Below are positions 17,998-27,542 of a DNA stretch of 64,000 nt, in pieces; positions within the stretch are counted from its first letter, which is position 1; each line of letters begins with the position of its first letter. The DNA is from Nitrosospira briensis (GTDB lineage: Bacteria > Pseudomonadota > Gammaproteobacteria > Burkholderiales > Nitrosomonadaceae). The stretch spans positions 1 through 64,000 of the forward strand of contig NZ_FOVJ01000009.1 of the NCBI RefSeq assembly GCF_900115125.1. The letters run 5' to 3'. The position numbers were made by a program, and so were the translations under genes. Under the pieces are notes generated by a model, which was given only the letters and a program-made list of their open reading frames with translations, ran no database searches and was not told the origin of the DNA.

Positions 17998-18774
17998 TTA
18001 CAGTAATGGTGTGCGTTTTCTCAACATGCGCAGGACCCAGTAGATAGCTCCAGCGGCTAGCAAATGCTTTACCGTATGGCCGCTTATCACCTGTCCGAAG
18101 TCATAAATTGCCCGATCCGCGATTTCCGCCAATTTGGCAACGGCATAAATTGCAAGCGCGATATAAATATCGGCTCCGCGGGCATATCGCGACCGAAAAT
18201 AAATCGCCAGCAGAATAATCAGCAGAATCGAGTAGAACTGCGCGACGATATAAAAATTCAGATTGCCGTCGCCGCGCTGTTCGCTCCAATGCCAATGCAT
18301 CACGCTTCCCAAGCCGATCGCAATCAGAACAGGCAGTAACCTCAGTCCTACCTTTGGGCTGACACGTTCGCTGAGCGTTGCGGCAAGCAGAGCCATTATG
18401 CCGATCGCTATTGGCAGCCTATCCCACATTAATCGCTCATTGTCTGGCGCGAGGTGATAATAAGCCGAGCCAATGCACACCATCGTAACATTGAGGAAGA
18501 GAACCAGGTAAGGCCAGCGTTCCGACGGCTCGACGAAAGCGTTGGCTGCATGCGCACCGCGGGAGTGAAGTAAAAACCCCAGCCCCGCCATGCCCACAAG
18601 CAGAAAAGCGCCATTGGAGACAACATTGAAAAAATTGGGAATATCGAAATAGGAGCGCTGATCCGCAAACTGATGATATTCCACAGGCTGGGGAATAGGC
18701 GGAACAAGGGCTGCAAGCAGCAGCATGCCTACCGAGAGAATGCTCAGCATCCATAAGCGGTGCCTGTCACTCAT
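17998..18774 (-). CDS. Alkaline-ceramidase-like (CREST superfamily) seven-helix membrane protein
   Basis: About 258 residues from ATG 18774; another in-frame ATG at 18813 would add 13 residues. There are six or seven hydrophobic segments. The sequence shows the CREST-type active-site pattern: NFFNVVSNGAFLLVG (Ser in a helix), GSAYYHLAPDNERLMWDRLP (Ser, His and Asp) and SGHTVKHLLAAGA (paired His) near the C-terminus. The family includes alkaline and phytoceramidases, adiponectin receptors and other zinc-dependent membrane amidases. The bacterial members are mostly uncharacterised and the substrate here is unknown. It is monocistronic, divergent from the antitoxin relic and 72 bp upstream of the globin gene on the same strand. 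Confidence 0.75.
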   Translation of the reverse strand: MSDRHRLWMLSILSVGMLLLAALVPPIPQPVEYHQFADQRSYFDIPNFFNVVSNGAFLLVGMAGLGFLLHSRGAHAANAFVEPSERWPYLVLFLNVTMVCIGSAYYHLAPDNERLMWDRLPIAIGIMALLAATLSERVSPKVGLRLLPVLIAIGLGSVMHWHWSEQRGDGNLNFYIVAQFYSILLIILLAIYFRSRYARGADIYIALAIYAVAKLAEIADRAIYDFGQVISGHTVKHLLAAGAIYWVLRMLRKRTPLL

Positions 18775-18829
18775 ATTTAACCCCGTAAAATCAATTGAAC
18801 TTGCATATAACATGATTATAGGAGGTGAT

Positions 18830-19067
18830 ATGAGAACAAGTATTTCAAAGCGCGTGCAAAATTATCGGGTTGCACGCCTTTGGTCTGCGTTCCGTACAGA
18901 TTTGGGTCCCGGACACTCGCCGCCCCGGCTTCGCGGAAGAATGCGCCCTCAGTACCGCCTGTTACGCAAGCGACTCGGAAGAGCCGCAAACATCAGCATG
19001 GCTATTTACCATTGCTGACATAGACGACGGGAGTGAAGCGGAGGCGATCCAGTCGCAATCGCGGTAG
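18830..19067 (+). pseudogene. Frameshifted MazE-like antitoxin (DUF3018 type) relic
   Basis: A strong Shine-Dalgarno (AGGAGGTGAT) precedes ATG 18830, which begins MRTSISKRVQNYR, the typical N-terminus of DUF3018 MazE-like antitoxins. The expected continuation is found in another frame from a TTG at 18870: LHAFGLRSVQIWVPDTRRPG, then FAEEC and an acidic tail to the stop at 19067. One base separates the two parts where family members have two codons (Asp-Ala), which implies a ~5-nt deletion at about 18868-18870. Read in the original frame, translation ends early at 19019. No MazF toxin gene follows: radA begins convergently 2 bp away. It is a dead or solitary antitoxin unless the frameshift is bypassed. 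Confidence 0.75.
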
Positions 19068-19068
19068 T

Positions 19069-20418
19069 TCATCGCATTTTTGCAACCGCATCATCCACCC
19101 GCTCCACCGCAATAATCTCGATGCCGGCAATTACCTGCTTCGGCTTGTTAGCCTTGGGAACGATGGCCTGAACAAAACCCAGCTTGGCCGCTTCTTTCAG
19201 CCTTTCGAGACCGCGCTGGACGGGACGTACTTCTCCAGCCAGCCCCACTTCGCCAAACACCACCATCTTTTCCGGCAGCGGCTTGTTCTTGAGGGAGGAA
19301 ACAATAGCGAGCAATACCGCGAGATCCGCGCCTGGCTCTGTTATTTTCACGCCACCGACCGCATTGACGAACACATCCTGATCAAAACAGGCAATCCCGG
19401 CATGGCGATGCAATACCGCCAGCAACATCGCAAGCCTGTTCTGTTCCAGTCCCACGCTTAGCCGGCGTGGGTTTGGCGCATGGGCTTCATCTACCAAGGC
19501 CTGAATTTCAACCAATAGTGGGCGGGTGCCTTCCTGTGTCACCATTATGCAGGAACCCGGCACCTGACCTCCGTGGTGAGAAAGAAATAGCGCCGAAGGA
19601 TTGCTCACTTCTCTCAGGCCTTTTTCAGTCATGGCAAATACGCCCAACTCGTTCACCGCGCCAAAGCGATTTTTGAAGGCCCGTATCAGGCGAAAGCTGG
19701 AATGGGTGTCCCCTTCGAAGTAAAGTACCGTATCTACCATGTGCTCAAGCACGCGCGGTCCGGCCAGTGCTCCCTCCTTGGTAACGTGGCCCACCAGGAT
19801 AATGCACGTACCGCTGGCCTTGGCGAGCCGCGTCAGTTGGGCTGCGCACTCGCGCACCTGCGCCACCGAACCTGGCGCCGATTGCAATGCTTCGGAATAA
19901 ATGGTCTGGATGGAGTCGATTACCGCTATATCAGGTTTACGCTCGGTGAGCGCTGCCTGAATCTTTTCCAGCTGGATTTCCGCCAGCAAATGCACCGCCT
20001 TTGCGTCCAGCGCCAGGCGTTTTGCCCGCAGCGCCACCTGCCGCGCCGATTCTTCACCGCTCACATACAGCACCTCGCGCACAAGGGACATGTGGCACAG
20101 CGCTTGCAGCAGCAGTGTTGATTTGCCGATTCCCGGATCTCCGCCCAGCAATACCACTCCGCCATGCACCAGGCCGCCGCCCAATACCCGGTCAAATTCG
20201 GCCACGCCCGTGGAATAACGCTCTTCCTCCCCCGCCTCCACCTCGCTCAGATTCTGTATCTGACCAGTTTCGGCTACGGAGGTGAAGCGTGAAACCACTT
20301 TGTCCGCAATGATTTCGACCAGCGTGTTCCAGGCCTGGCAATGCGGACACTGCCCCTGCCATTTCAAGGTCTGGCCGCCGCATTCGGTGCAGGAATAAGT
20401 GGATTTGGTTTTTGCCAT
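19069..20418 (-). CDS. radA: DNA repair protein RadA (Sms)
   Basis: 449 residues from ATG 20418 (MAKTKSTYSCTECGG). The N-terminal C4 zinc finger CTECGGQTLKWQGQCPHC is followed by the RecA-like ATPase with Walker A GGDPGIGKST (~residues 91-100), the RadA-specific KNRFG motif in IRAFKNRFGAVNE, and a C-terminal Lon-protease-like domain (ITEPGADLAVLLAIVSSL, FGEVGLAGEVRPV). RadA is a branch-migration helicase in recombination and repair. The gene stands alone: the antitoxin relic ends 2 bp from its 3' end and a 322-bp gap lies upstream. Confidence 0.96.
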   Translation of the reverse strand: MAKTKSTYSCTECGGQTLKWQGQCPHCQAWNTLVEIIADKVVSRFTSVAETGQIQNLSEVEAGEEERYSTGVAEFDRVLGGGLVHGGVVLLGGDPGIGKSTLLLQALCHMSLVREVLYVSGEESARQVALRAKRLALDAKAVHLLAEIQLEKIQAALTERKPDIAVIDSIQTIYSEALQSAPGSVAQVRECAAQLTRLAKASGTCIILVGHVTKEGALAGPRVLEHMVDTVLYFEGDTHSSFRLIRAFKNRFGAVNELGVFAMTEKGLREVSNPSALFLSHHGGQVPGSCIMVTQEGTRPLLVEIQALVDEAHAPNPRRLSVGLEQNRLAMLLAVLHRHAGIACFDQDVFVNAVGGVKITEPGADLAVLLAIVSSLKNKPLPEKMVVFGEVGLAGEVRPVQRGLERLKEAAKLGFVQAIVPKANKPKQVIAGIEIIAVERVDDAVAKMR

Positions 20419-20740
20419 TCTCAAGAAAATAACCTGTCGTAGTCCGCACAGTTGCCCATCCAGAGCTTCATCAATCCTTTTTCGGTTTCTGAGGATGAGT
20501 CCGGAAACGAGTTGATGTGAGATGCTTCAAGCTGTCCCAAGCGGAGCCGTTTTTTCATTTCAGTGTTCACGATACTACAAGCGTCGACGCTCTTCTACCT
20601 GGAAAACTTGTTTTGAATAAGAGCTTGCTATTTGGAGTGGATTGTTTATAAATGAACCACAACGCAGGAAAAAGTGAAAGCGTTAAAAACCATCCCTGTC
20701 AGCAGCTAAAAGCCTCATCTTTAAACGGTCAGAATCTTTA
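20419..20740. other. 322-bp divergent intergenic region between radA and the MFS gene
   Basis: No coding sequence is seen. A plausible plus-strand sigma-70 promoter for the MFS gene is at 20625-20652 (separate entry). The radA promoter should lie in the left part, but no clear hexamers were found there. Confidence 0.4.
20625..20652 (+). promoter_or_regulatory. Candidate sigma-70 promoter for the MFS gene
   Basis: TTGCTA at 20625-20630 and TATAAA at 20647-20652 are separated by 16 bp. They lie about 90 bp upstream of the MFS start. The sequence match is reasonable; there is no other support. Confidence 0.4.
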
Positions 20741-22390
20741 ATGAGCAAGCCTGCGGGCGATACTGCATGGAACCCCTCGATTCCCGGCGCTTACTCGCCT
20801 CTCAAGGTTCCAATTTTCCGTGCTTTCTGGTTTGCCTCGTTCGGTTCCAATATCGGCACCTGGATCAATGTGGTGACGTCCGGCTGGGTGATGACCGACC
20901 TGTCCCCTTCGCCGGTCATGGTATCGCTGGTGCAGGCGGCGACTTCGTTGCCGATGGTACTGTTCGCATTGGTTGCCGGCGCGCTTACCGACATTGTCGA
21001 TCGCCGCCGCTACTTGATGGCAACGCAAATATGGATGGCGGTTTGTGCCGCGATGCTGGCTGTTCTTGCCGGCACCGGCCAGATCGATGCATGGAATCTG
21101 CTGATCCTGACCTTTGCGCTGGCCGTTGGCGCATCGATGGCGACTCCGGCACTGAACGTCACTGCACCCGAACTCGTACCGAGAGCGTTGCTGCCGCAGG
21201 CGGTTGCCCTTAGTTCGCTGTCAATGAATCTCTCGCGCTCCGTAGGCCCTGCCATAGGCGGCCTGTTGCTGGTGCAGCTAGGCGCATGGGCGGCCTATAG
21301 CATTAACGCAATATCGTTTATCGGCATGATATTGATGCTGTGGTACTGGAAGCATGAACCGGCTGAGCGATCGCTGCCGCCGGAGCGGTTCTTCCAGGCC
21401 TTGCGTGCCGGCCTGCGCTACGCGCACATGGCATCCCCTTTCCGTGCCGTGCTGATTCGCGCAACAGCCTTCATTGTCTTCGCGACCTCAGCATGGGCGC
21501 TGCTTCCGCTGATTGCACGGGTTGAACTGGCGGGAGGACCTGGAACGTACGGACTTCTCCTGGCTTTCGTCGGCATCGGGGCGGTTACCGGTATTCTTGT
21601 TCTCCCGCGGCTACAGGCTTATATTTCCCGCGATAGCCTGGTACTCGTCGCGAGCATAGTTTACGCGTTGACGACCGTGGCACTGGCTACCATCCGCAGC
21701 GAAATGATCTTGTATGGCGTCATGGCTGCTTGCGGCGCAGCGTGGGTCAGTGTCCTCTGGTCGCTGCAAGTGGCTGCGCAAATTTCTGTTCCGGCCTGGG
21801 TGCGGGGACGCGCATTGTCCCTTTATATCATGGTCTTCTCCACAGGCATGACGATTGGTAGCCTGCTGTGGGGCTGGATTGCCGGGCAGACAGGCATACC
21901 GTTCGCATTGTTGCTGTCAGCTGCCGGTGCTGTAGTAACAGCAGTGCTTGTCCGTAAATTCAGCCTCGGTACGCAGGAAGCGCCCGATCTGGCGCCCTCG
22001 AATCATTGGGCACCTCACCCCCCTGCAGCGGAGGGGCTGCAGGGGGACCGGGGCCCCGTACTGGTCACTATCGAATACGAAGTTGCGCCAGGCCAGCGTG
22101 AAGCTTTCCTGGAGGCAATCCAGCCGCTCGGCGCAATCCGGCGGCGAGATGGAGCATTTGCCTGGGGCGTCTTTGAGGATATTGCCGTGCCCGGACGTTA
22201 TATTGAATTCTTCCAGCATGATTCCTGGCTCGATCATTTGCGTCAGCACACTCGTGTCACTCGCGAAGACCAGCGCGTCCAGGAAAATGTCCTCGGTTTT
22301 CATACAGGCAGCTCGGCACCCAAAGTATCTCATTATGTCGGTGGCGCGCCGGCCGCGACCATGGTCAGTTCAATGACAACCGGCTCATGA
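20741..22390 (+). CDS. MFS_3-type (EntS-like) major facilitator exporter with C-terminal soluble domain
   Basis: 549 residues. About twelve transmembrane helices occupy residues ~20-410. MFS hallmarks are NIGTWINVVTSGWVMTDLSPS near helix 1 and GALTDIVDRRRYLM in the helix 2-3 loop. The family is the transmembrane secretion effector group (PF05977, EntS-like). As often in that family, a cytoplasmic C-terminal domain of ~100 residues follows (VLVTIEYEVAPGQREAF to ENVLGFH), resembling an antibiotic-monooxygenase-like ferredoxin fold. The Pro/Gly linker between the two is encoded by a GC-rich inverted repeat (22019-22046). The substrate is unknown. EntS relatives export enterobactin, but this gene is 9 kb from the siderophore locus, so a link to it is only a guess. 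Confidence 0.82.
   Translation: MSKPAGDTAWNPSIPGAYSPLKVPIFRAFWFASFGSNIGTWINVVTSGWVMTDLSPSPVMVSLVQAATSLPMVLFALVAGALTDIVDRRRYLMATQIWMAVCAAMLAVLAGTGQIDAWNLLILTFALAVGASMATPALNVTAPELVPRALLPQAVALSSLSMNLSRSVGPAIGGLLLVQLGAWAAYSINAISFIGMILMLWYWKHEPAERSLPPERFFQALRAGLRYAHMASPFRAVLIRATAFIVFATSAWALLPLIARVELAGGPGTYGLLLAFVGIGAVTGILVLPRLQAYISRDSLVLVASIVYALTTVALATIRSEMILYGVMAACGAAWVSVLWSLQVAAQISVPAWVRGRALSLYIMVFSTGMTIGSLLWGWIAGQTGIPFALLLSAAGAVVTAVLVRKFSLGTQEAPDLAPSNHWAPHPPAAEGLQGDRGPVLVTIEYEVAPGQREAFLEAIQPLGAIRRRDGAFAWGVFEDIAVPGRYIEFFQHDSWLDHLRQHTRVTREDQRVQENVLGFHTGSSAPKVSHYVGGAPAATMVSSMTTGS
22019..22046. repeat. GC-rich 11-bp inverted repeat inside the MFS linker
   Basis: CCCCCTGCAGC at 22019-22029 and its reverse complement at 22036-22046 surround GGAGGG. 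It lies in the DNA for the linker between the membrane part and the C-terminal domain. It may be a palindromic element tolerated in a flexible linker. Confidence 0.6.
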
Positions 22391-22490
22391 AACGGCACGA
22401 CTATACTCTCGCTTCTTGCTTCCAGGTTCCCGACGAGTCTGCAATCTCTGCTCTTGCCTCTTTTTTGTTATTCATACAAGGAGAACACCG

Positions 22491-23189
22491 ATGATGGAAA
22501 TACGTCGAGCCCAGGAACGCGGCCATGCCGATCACGGCTGGCTGAATTCCTGGCACAGCTTTTCTTTTGCTGATTACTACGACCCTGGACATACCCGGTT
22601 TCGTGCGTTGCGCGTCATTAACGATGATACTGTCGAGCCTGGAGGCGGTTTTGGCACCCATGGTCACCGCGATATGGAGATCGTCAGTTATGTGCTGGAG
22701 GGAGCATTGGCGCACAAGGACAATATGGGTAACGGTTCCGTTATTCGTCCAGGCAGTGTGCAGCGCATGAGCGCGGGTACGGGTGTTCAGCATAGCGAAT
22801 TCAACGCTTCATCGGATGAGCAGGTCCATTTTTTGCAAATATGGTTTCTACCCAATGAAATCGGCATTTTGCCCGGCTATGAGGAAAAGTACTTCGATGA
22901 TGAGGAAAAGCGCGGCAAACTGCGGCTGATCGCCTCGCCCGATGGAGCGGATGGTTCTGTAAGAATTCACGCTGACGCGAAAATGTTTGCCGGTTTGGTG
23001 GATGGCGGCAACCGCGTAGAGCATGATGTTGAGAACGATCGTTATATTTATGTTCACGTCGCGCGCGGAAAAGTATCTCTTAACGGCAACGTTTTGCAGG
23101 CAGGAGATGGCGCAAAAATTACCGGCGAAAACCACCTGATTCTTGATCAAGGCCAGAAAGCAGAGGTGCTTGTTTTGGAGCTGTGGTAA
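22491..23189 (+). CDS. Pirin-family cupin protein (YhhW/quercetinase-like)
   Basis: 232 residues from ATG 22491 (a second ATG follows directly), with AAGGAGAA as ribosome-binding site. It begins MMEIRRAQERGHADHGWLNS. The pirin N-terminal cupin carries the metal ligands in GFGTHGHRDMEIVSYVLEG (His, His, Glu) and a further His in TGVQHSEFNA. The C-terminal half is the second, metal-free cupin (LIASPDGADGSVRIHADAKM). Related YhhW has quercetin 2,3-dioxygenase activity, but the physiological role is unclear. It is 100 bp downstream of the MFS gene on the same strand and might share its transcript. Confidence 0.9.
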   Translation: MMEIRRAQERGHADHGWLNSWHSFSFADYYDPGHTRFRALRVINDDTVEPGGGFGTHGHRDMEIVSYVLEGALAHKDNMGNGSVIRPGSVQRMSAGTGVQHSEFNASSDEQVHFLQIWFLPNEIGILPGYEEKYFDDEEKRGKLRLIASPDGADGSVRIHADAKMFAGLVDGGNRVEHDVENDRYIYVHVARGKVSLNGNVLQAGDGAKITGENHLILDQGQKAEVLVLELW

Positions 23190-23231
23190 AACTGCAGTAT
23201 CAGATCCGGCGGCCTCGGCTTTGGTGTTTTT

Positions 23232-24629
23232 TCATTTATTCGCCTGCCATTCCACCATCAAACCCGGCTCTTCTGCTACCGCCTGAAAGGCGCAGTCGAC
23301 ACCCATTCCCGGCACGCATACAAGTTGATTTCCGCTGAATATCAACGGTAACGTTTCCCGCTCCCACGGCGGTAGCGATGCCTCCCTGAGGAGGTTTTTA
23401 ACACTACGGCGCGGACGCTTTTGGTCTGGACGCAAACGCTCTCCGCCTTGGCGCGGACGAATTGTGACCGGATTCTCGGAAAGCTTTCGCAGGCTGATCC
23501 CCGCGCCTTTGCGTGGAATGAACTCCAGGGTGCCGCCGAGTTCGTCGATAACGAGCCGTTTTTCACCATGCCATGCCAGTTCCCACTCCCTCGAACGCGA
23601 GCCAAGCGCCCGCTGCTCGTCTATATGACGTACGTGAACAACGCCCTGAAAGCAGCGAACTTCGGCATTTCCGAAACTTATGTTCAATTTGGCATCCTGG
23701 CGAGAGGACAGCAACTGTCGCAGAATTTCTTCCAGTCTTGTTGTGCTGGGCAATATCGCGCCTTGCTGCACCAGAGTGTAGCGCAACAGATTTTTAGCCC
23801 GCGGAAAACTCAGTTTCCGCAAATCTTCAACGTGGAGCTTTCCCTGGACTAGACAGGCATTGCCATCGGCCTCGGCCAACTCGTCCAGCAGGGTGGATGC
23901 CTCCGCCATGTGCCGGCTTGCACGCAGGAAAGTCGTGCGATACGAAGGGAAACGCTTTTCCAAAAGGGGAAAAAATTCATGACGCAGGAGATTCCGGTCG
24001 AAAGACAGGTTGTCATTGCTCTCATCAGTAATCCACTTCAATGCATGTTCTCTGGCGTAATCCTCGATTTCGCGCCGCGACACCTCAAGCATCGGCCGCA
24101 GTATTCGCGGCAAGCTTCGGCTTGTAACCAACTGTGTTTTGACTTCAATCGCCAGGTTGCGAACTACCGGCATGGCTCCCAACCCCTTCACACCCGCGCC
24201 GCGCAGCAATTGAAGCAGCAGTGTTTCAGCCTGGTCGTCGAGATGTTGAGCCAACACTACGTAATCGGTTTTCAGTTCTCCGAATACGCGGTAGCGCTCA
24301 TCTCGGGCCAGGGCTTCAAGACTGTCTCCCGGTTCCCGGCTGATTTTCAGTGTGACGATTGTGAGCGGAATGCTTCTGGACCGGCATAGATCGAGGCAGA
24401 ATTCGCTCCATTTATCTGCATTTCCGCTAATGCCGTGGTTGACATGAATAGCAGAAAGCGAGAACTGCATTTGAGCCGACAGTTGATCAAGTAGATCCAG
24501 CAGCACTACCGAATCCACCCCGCCGCTGAGTCCTGCGGTCAGATGCGCGCCTGCCTTGATCTGTTCACGCAAAACACTTTCGGCCTTGCGGAAAATGCTA
24601 CCTGATTTTGACTTCCTTGAATTTGCCAT
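23232..24629 (-). CDS. tilS: tRNA(Ile)-lysidine synthase
   Basis: 465 residues. The PP-loop ATP pyrophosphatase motif [13 protein letters not shown] (near residue 35) and [14 protein letters not shown] identify TilS, which attaches lysine to C34 of the tRNA-Ile CAU anticodon so that it reads AUA. The middle TilS substrate-binding domain and the C-terminal TilS_C domain ([34 protein letters not shown]) are both present, so the protein is full length. The start overlaps the 3' end of accA by 32 bp. The accA-tilS pairing is common in proteobacteria and indicates co-transcription. Confidence 0.95.
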   Translation of the reverse strand: MANSRKSKSGSIFRKAESVLREQIKAGAHLTAGLSGGVDSVVLLDLLDQLSAQMQFSLSAIHVNHGISGNADKWSEFCLDLCRSRSIPLTIVTLKISREPGDSLEALARDERYRVFGELKTDYVVLAQHLDDQAETLLLQLLRGAGVKGLGAMPVVRNLAIEVKTQLVTSRSLPRILRPMLEVSRREIEDYAREHALKWITDESNDNLSFDRNLLRHEFFPLLEKRFPSYRTTFLRASRHMAEASTLLDELAEADGNACLVQGKLHVEDLRKLSFPRAKNLLRYTLVQQGAILPSTTRLEEILRQLLSSRQDAKLNISFGNAEVRCFQGVVHVRHIDEQRALGSRSREWELAWHGEKRLVIDELGGTLEFIPRKGAGISLRKLSENPVTIRPRQGGERLRPDQKRPRRSVKNLLREASLPPWERETLPLIFSGNQLVCVPGMGVDCAFQAVAEEPGLMVEWQANK

Positions 24630-25566
24630 ATCCCATCAGCCGCTCAAAGCGCTTCTGCAGCAGCAACTCTTTGGAATGGTCTTGCAACTGCAAAAGCGAA
24701 TCCTGCAATGCTTTCTTCACGGATTGCATGACGCCCGGGTAGTCTCGGTGGGCGCCGCCCGGCGGTTCGTTGATGATCTTGTCGACCAACCCCATTGTCT
24801 TGAGGCGATGCGCCGTAATGCCCATTATCTCGGCGGCTTCCGGCGCCTTGTCCGCGCTTTTCCATAAAATGGAGGCGCAACCTTCGGGAGAAATGACGGA
24901 GTATGTGGCATATTGCAGCATTTGTACCGCGTCGCCCACTGCCACCGCCAATGCTCCACCAGAACCGCCCTCGCCAATAATGGTGCAGATAACAGGCACT
25001 TTCAATTCCGCCAGAACATAGAGATTTCTTCCGATTGCTTCGGATTGGCCGCGCTCTTCAGCGCCGATTCCGGGGTACGCGCCCGGGGTATCAATAAATG
25101 TCAATAGCGGCACCCCGAATTTTTCCGCCAGATGCATCAAGCGCAACGCTTTGCGATAACCCTCGGGCTTGGGCATGCCAAAATTACGGTGAATTTTCTC
25201 TTTGGTGTCGCGGCCCTTCTGCTGGCCGATAACCATTACCGTCTGGCCGTTAAACCGCGCCAGTCCGCCGATGATCGAGTAATCGTCTGCAAAATTCCGG
25301 TCACCATGAAGCTCTTCGAAATCAGTAAACAGGTGCTGGATATAATCGAGGGTATAGGGGCGTTGCGGGTGCCGCGCGACCTGGGAGATCTGCCAGGGTG
25401 TCAGCTTTGCGTATATGCTGTTCGTGAGCGACTGACTTTTCTTCTGCAAACGCAGGATTTCGGCTGAAATATCCACCGCTGAATCGTCCTGCGCAAAACG
25501 CAATTCTTCTATTTTTGCTTCAAGCTCAGCGATGGGCTGCTCGAAATCCAGAAAAGTGATCTTCAT
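24598..25566 (-). CDS. accA: Acetyl-CoA carboxylase carboxyltransferase subunit alpha
   Basis: 322 residues from ATG 25566 ([20 protein letters not shown], the typical start); the frame stays open further upstream but that stretch does not resemble AccA. With AccD it transfers the carboxyl group from biotin carboxyl carrier protein to acetyl-CoA, giving malonyl-CoA, the first committed step of fatty-acid synthesis. Family motifs include [56 protein letters not shown] and [16 protein letters not shown]. Length matches the usual ~319 residues. Its malonyl-CoA product is also the extender unit needed by the PKS at 53437-58122, although there is no genetic link. Confidence 0.97.
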   Translation of the reverse strand: MKITFLDFEQPIAELEAKIEELRFAQDDSAVDISAEILRLQKKSQSLTNSIYAKLTPWQISQVARHPQRPYTLDYIQHLFTDFEELHGDRNFADDYSIIGGLARFNGQTVMVIGQQKGRDTKEKIHRNFGMPKPEGYRKALRLMHLAEKFGVPLLTFIDTPGAYPGIGAEERGQSEAIGRNLYVLAELKVPVICTIIGEGGSGGALAVAVGDAVQMLQYATYSVISPEGCASILWKSADKAPEAAEIMGITAHRLKTMGLVDKIINEPPGGAHRDYPGVMQSVKKALQDSLLQLQDHSKELLLQKRFERLMGYGKFKEVKIR

Positions 25567-25823
25567 GGAACACGGGCGGAATTGAAACCCGCAATCATAC
25601 AGGAATACCGAATCTCCGCGCGACTCTATCTGGAACCGATCAAATTGCACGTGTCGGCATCCCAATTGCGGAACCTCGCAGGCTAATGATGATCAATAGC
25701 TGATGCTCGCTGCAAGTCTTGCTTTCCAGCGAACTGGCGGGCGCCGTGGAAATGAATTCGGAATCTGACCGAAGAAACGTATAAAATAGAGGGTTTTTCC
25801 AAATCCTTTTTGAGGAAAAAGTT

Positions 25824-27497
25824 TTGATCACCACAGCCAACATTACTATGCAGTTCGGGGCCAAGCCCCTGTTCGAAAATGTCTCCGTCAAATTCGGCGA
25901 TGGCAACCGCTACGGCCTGGTAGGCGCCAACGGTTCCGGCAAGTCCACGTTCATGAAAATTCTGGGCGGCGATCTGGAGCCGACCTCCGGCAATGTCAGC
26001 GTTGACACAGGTGAGCGCGTGGGCAAGTTGCGCCAGGATCAGTTTGCCTTCGAGGATTGTCTCGTGATCGACACCGTGATGATGGGGCATGAGGAACTGT
26101 GGCGGGTGAAACAGGAGCGCGACGCGATTTACGCCAATCCTGACGCCACCGAAGCCGATTATATGCACGCTGCGGAACTCGAAGCGCACTTCGCCGAGTT
26201 GGACGGATACTCCGCTGAAGCGCGTGCCGGAGAACTATTGCTGGGCGTGGGTATTCCGTTGTCGCAACACCAGGGGCCGATGAGCGCGATCGCGCCCGGA
26301 TTCAAGCTGCGCATCCTGCTGGCGCAAGCGCTATTCGCCGACCCGGACATTCTCCTGCTGGATGAACCGACCAATAATCTGGACATCAACACGATCCGCT
26401 GGCTGGAAGATGTAATCAACGCCAGTAAAAGTACCATCGTCATCATTTCGCATGATCGCCATTTTCTGAATAGCGTGTGCACGCACATGGCCGATCTGGA
26501 TTATGGGGAAATACGCATCTATCCCGGCAACTATGATGACTACATGACCGCGTCCACGCAGGTGCGGGAGCGCATGCTGGCGGACAACGCGAAGAAGAAA
26601 ACCCAGATTGCGGAGTTGCAGTCCTTCGTCAGCCGCTTTTCCGCCAATGCTTCCAAAGCGCGGCAAGCTACCAGCCGGGCTCGCCAGATCGAGAAAATAA
26701 AACTGGAGGACGTAAAACCTTCAAGCCGCCAGTATCCATACATTCGGATTGATGTGGACGAGCGTGAAAAGCTGCATCGTCTGGCGGTGTCCGTGCAAAG
26801 TATCAGCAAGCATTTCGATGGCATGGAAAAACCCTTGCTCCAAAAATTCAGCCTTAACGTTGAAGCGGCCGAGAAAATTGCCATCATTGGGCCGAATGGC
26901 ATCGGCAAAACTACTTTGCTACGCTGCCTGGTTGGCGATCTTCCGGCAGATGCAGGAGAGATAAAATGGGCGGAAAAAGCACGTCCCGGCTACTTTGCCC
27001 AGGACCACGCCGCAGATTTCGAAGCAGACATGACTCTCACGGACTGGATGACGCAGTGGCGGCGTGAACACGATGACGATCAGGCTGTACGGAGCGTTCT
27101 CGGAAGACTGCTTTTTTCCGGAGATGAAGTAAAAAAGTCGGTGAAGGTCATTTCAGGCGGGGAGGAAGGCCGCATGCTGTTCGGCAAGCTCATGCTGCAA
27201 CGAAACAACGTGCTGCTCATGGACGAACCAACCAACCACCTGGACATGGAATCCATTGAATCCCTGAACGCTGCGCTGGAAAAATACAACGGCACGCTGA
27301 TTTTCGTTTCGCATGACCGGGAATTTGTGTCGTCACTCGCGACGCGCATCATAGAAATGAAACCGGACGGAATTACCGATTTCAAAGGTAGCTATGAAGA
27401 CTATCTCCGGGGTCAAGGGGTCGTTTCAGACAGCGTTGGCGGTCGCAGCGGTAATTCGGCACCATCGAAGGAAAAACTCCGGGCGTCGTCCCGGTAA
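25824..27497 (+). CDS. ABC-F family ATPase (YbiT type)
   Basis: 557 residues from a TTG start at 25824 with TGAGGA upstream. Two ABC ATPase domains are joined by the ABC-F linker. Domain 1 has Walker [10 protein letters not shown] and Walker [13 protein letters not shown]. Domain 2 has Walker [10 protein letters not shown], signature ISGGEEGRM and Walker [13 protein letters not shown]. There are no membrane segments. ABC-F proteins act on the ribosome to relieve stalled or unproductive translation, and the general shape ([23 protein letters not shown] ends) fits YbiT. Domain 1 has an atypical signature region ([14 protein letters not shown]) instead of LSGG. The gene is divergent from accA and convergent with ampD. 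Confidence 0.9.
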   Translation: MITTANITMQFGAKPLFENVSVKFGDGNRYGLVGANGSGKSTFMKILGGDLEPTSGNVSVDTGERVGKLRQDQFAFEDCLVIDTVMMGHEELWRVKQERDAIYANPDATEADYMHAAELEAHFAELDGYSAEARAGELLLGVGIPLSQHQGPMSAIAPGFKLRILLAQALFADPDILLLDEPTNNLDINTIRWLEDVINASKSTIVIISHDRHFLNSVCTHMADLDYGEIRIYPGNYDDYMTASTQVRERMLADNAKKKTQIAELQSFVSRFSANASKARQATSRARQIEKIKLEDVKPSSRQYPYIRIDVDEREKLHRLAVSVQSISKHFDGMEKPLLQKFSLNVEAAEKIAIIGPNGIGKTTLLRCLVGDLPADAGEIKWAEKARPGYFAQDHAADFEADMTLTDWMTQWRREHDDDQAVRSVLGRLLFSGDEVKKSVKVISGGEEGRMLFGKLMLQRNNVLLMDEPTNHLDMESIESLNAALEKYNGTLIFVSHDREFVSSLATRIIEMKPDGITDFKGSYEDYLRGQGVVSDSVGGRSGNSAPSKEKLRASSR

Positions 27498-27542
27498 TCT
27501 CGTCCTTCTCCCTGATAGTACGTCTCGCAGAAAGAACCGAAA

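Noticed and set aside
18814-19068. Functional toxin-antitoxin pair
   Set aside because: The antitoxin is frameshifted and no toxin gene is present; the next gene is radA on the opposite strand.
22019-22046. Palindrome as an intrinsic terminator
   Set aside because: It lies inside an intact coding frame and has no T-run.
20741-22390. MFS_3 exporter considered as the siderophore exporter
   Set aside because: It is 9-10 kb from the siderophore locus with many housekeeping genes between, and a dedicated PvdE/SyrD-type exporter is already in the locus.
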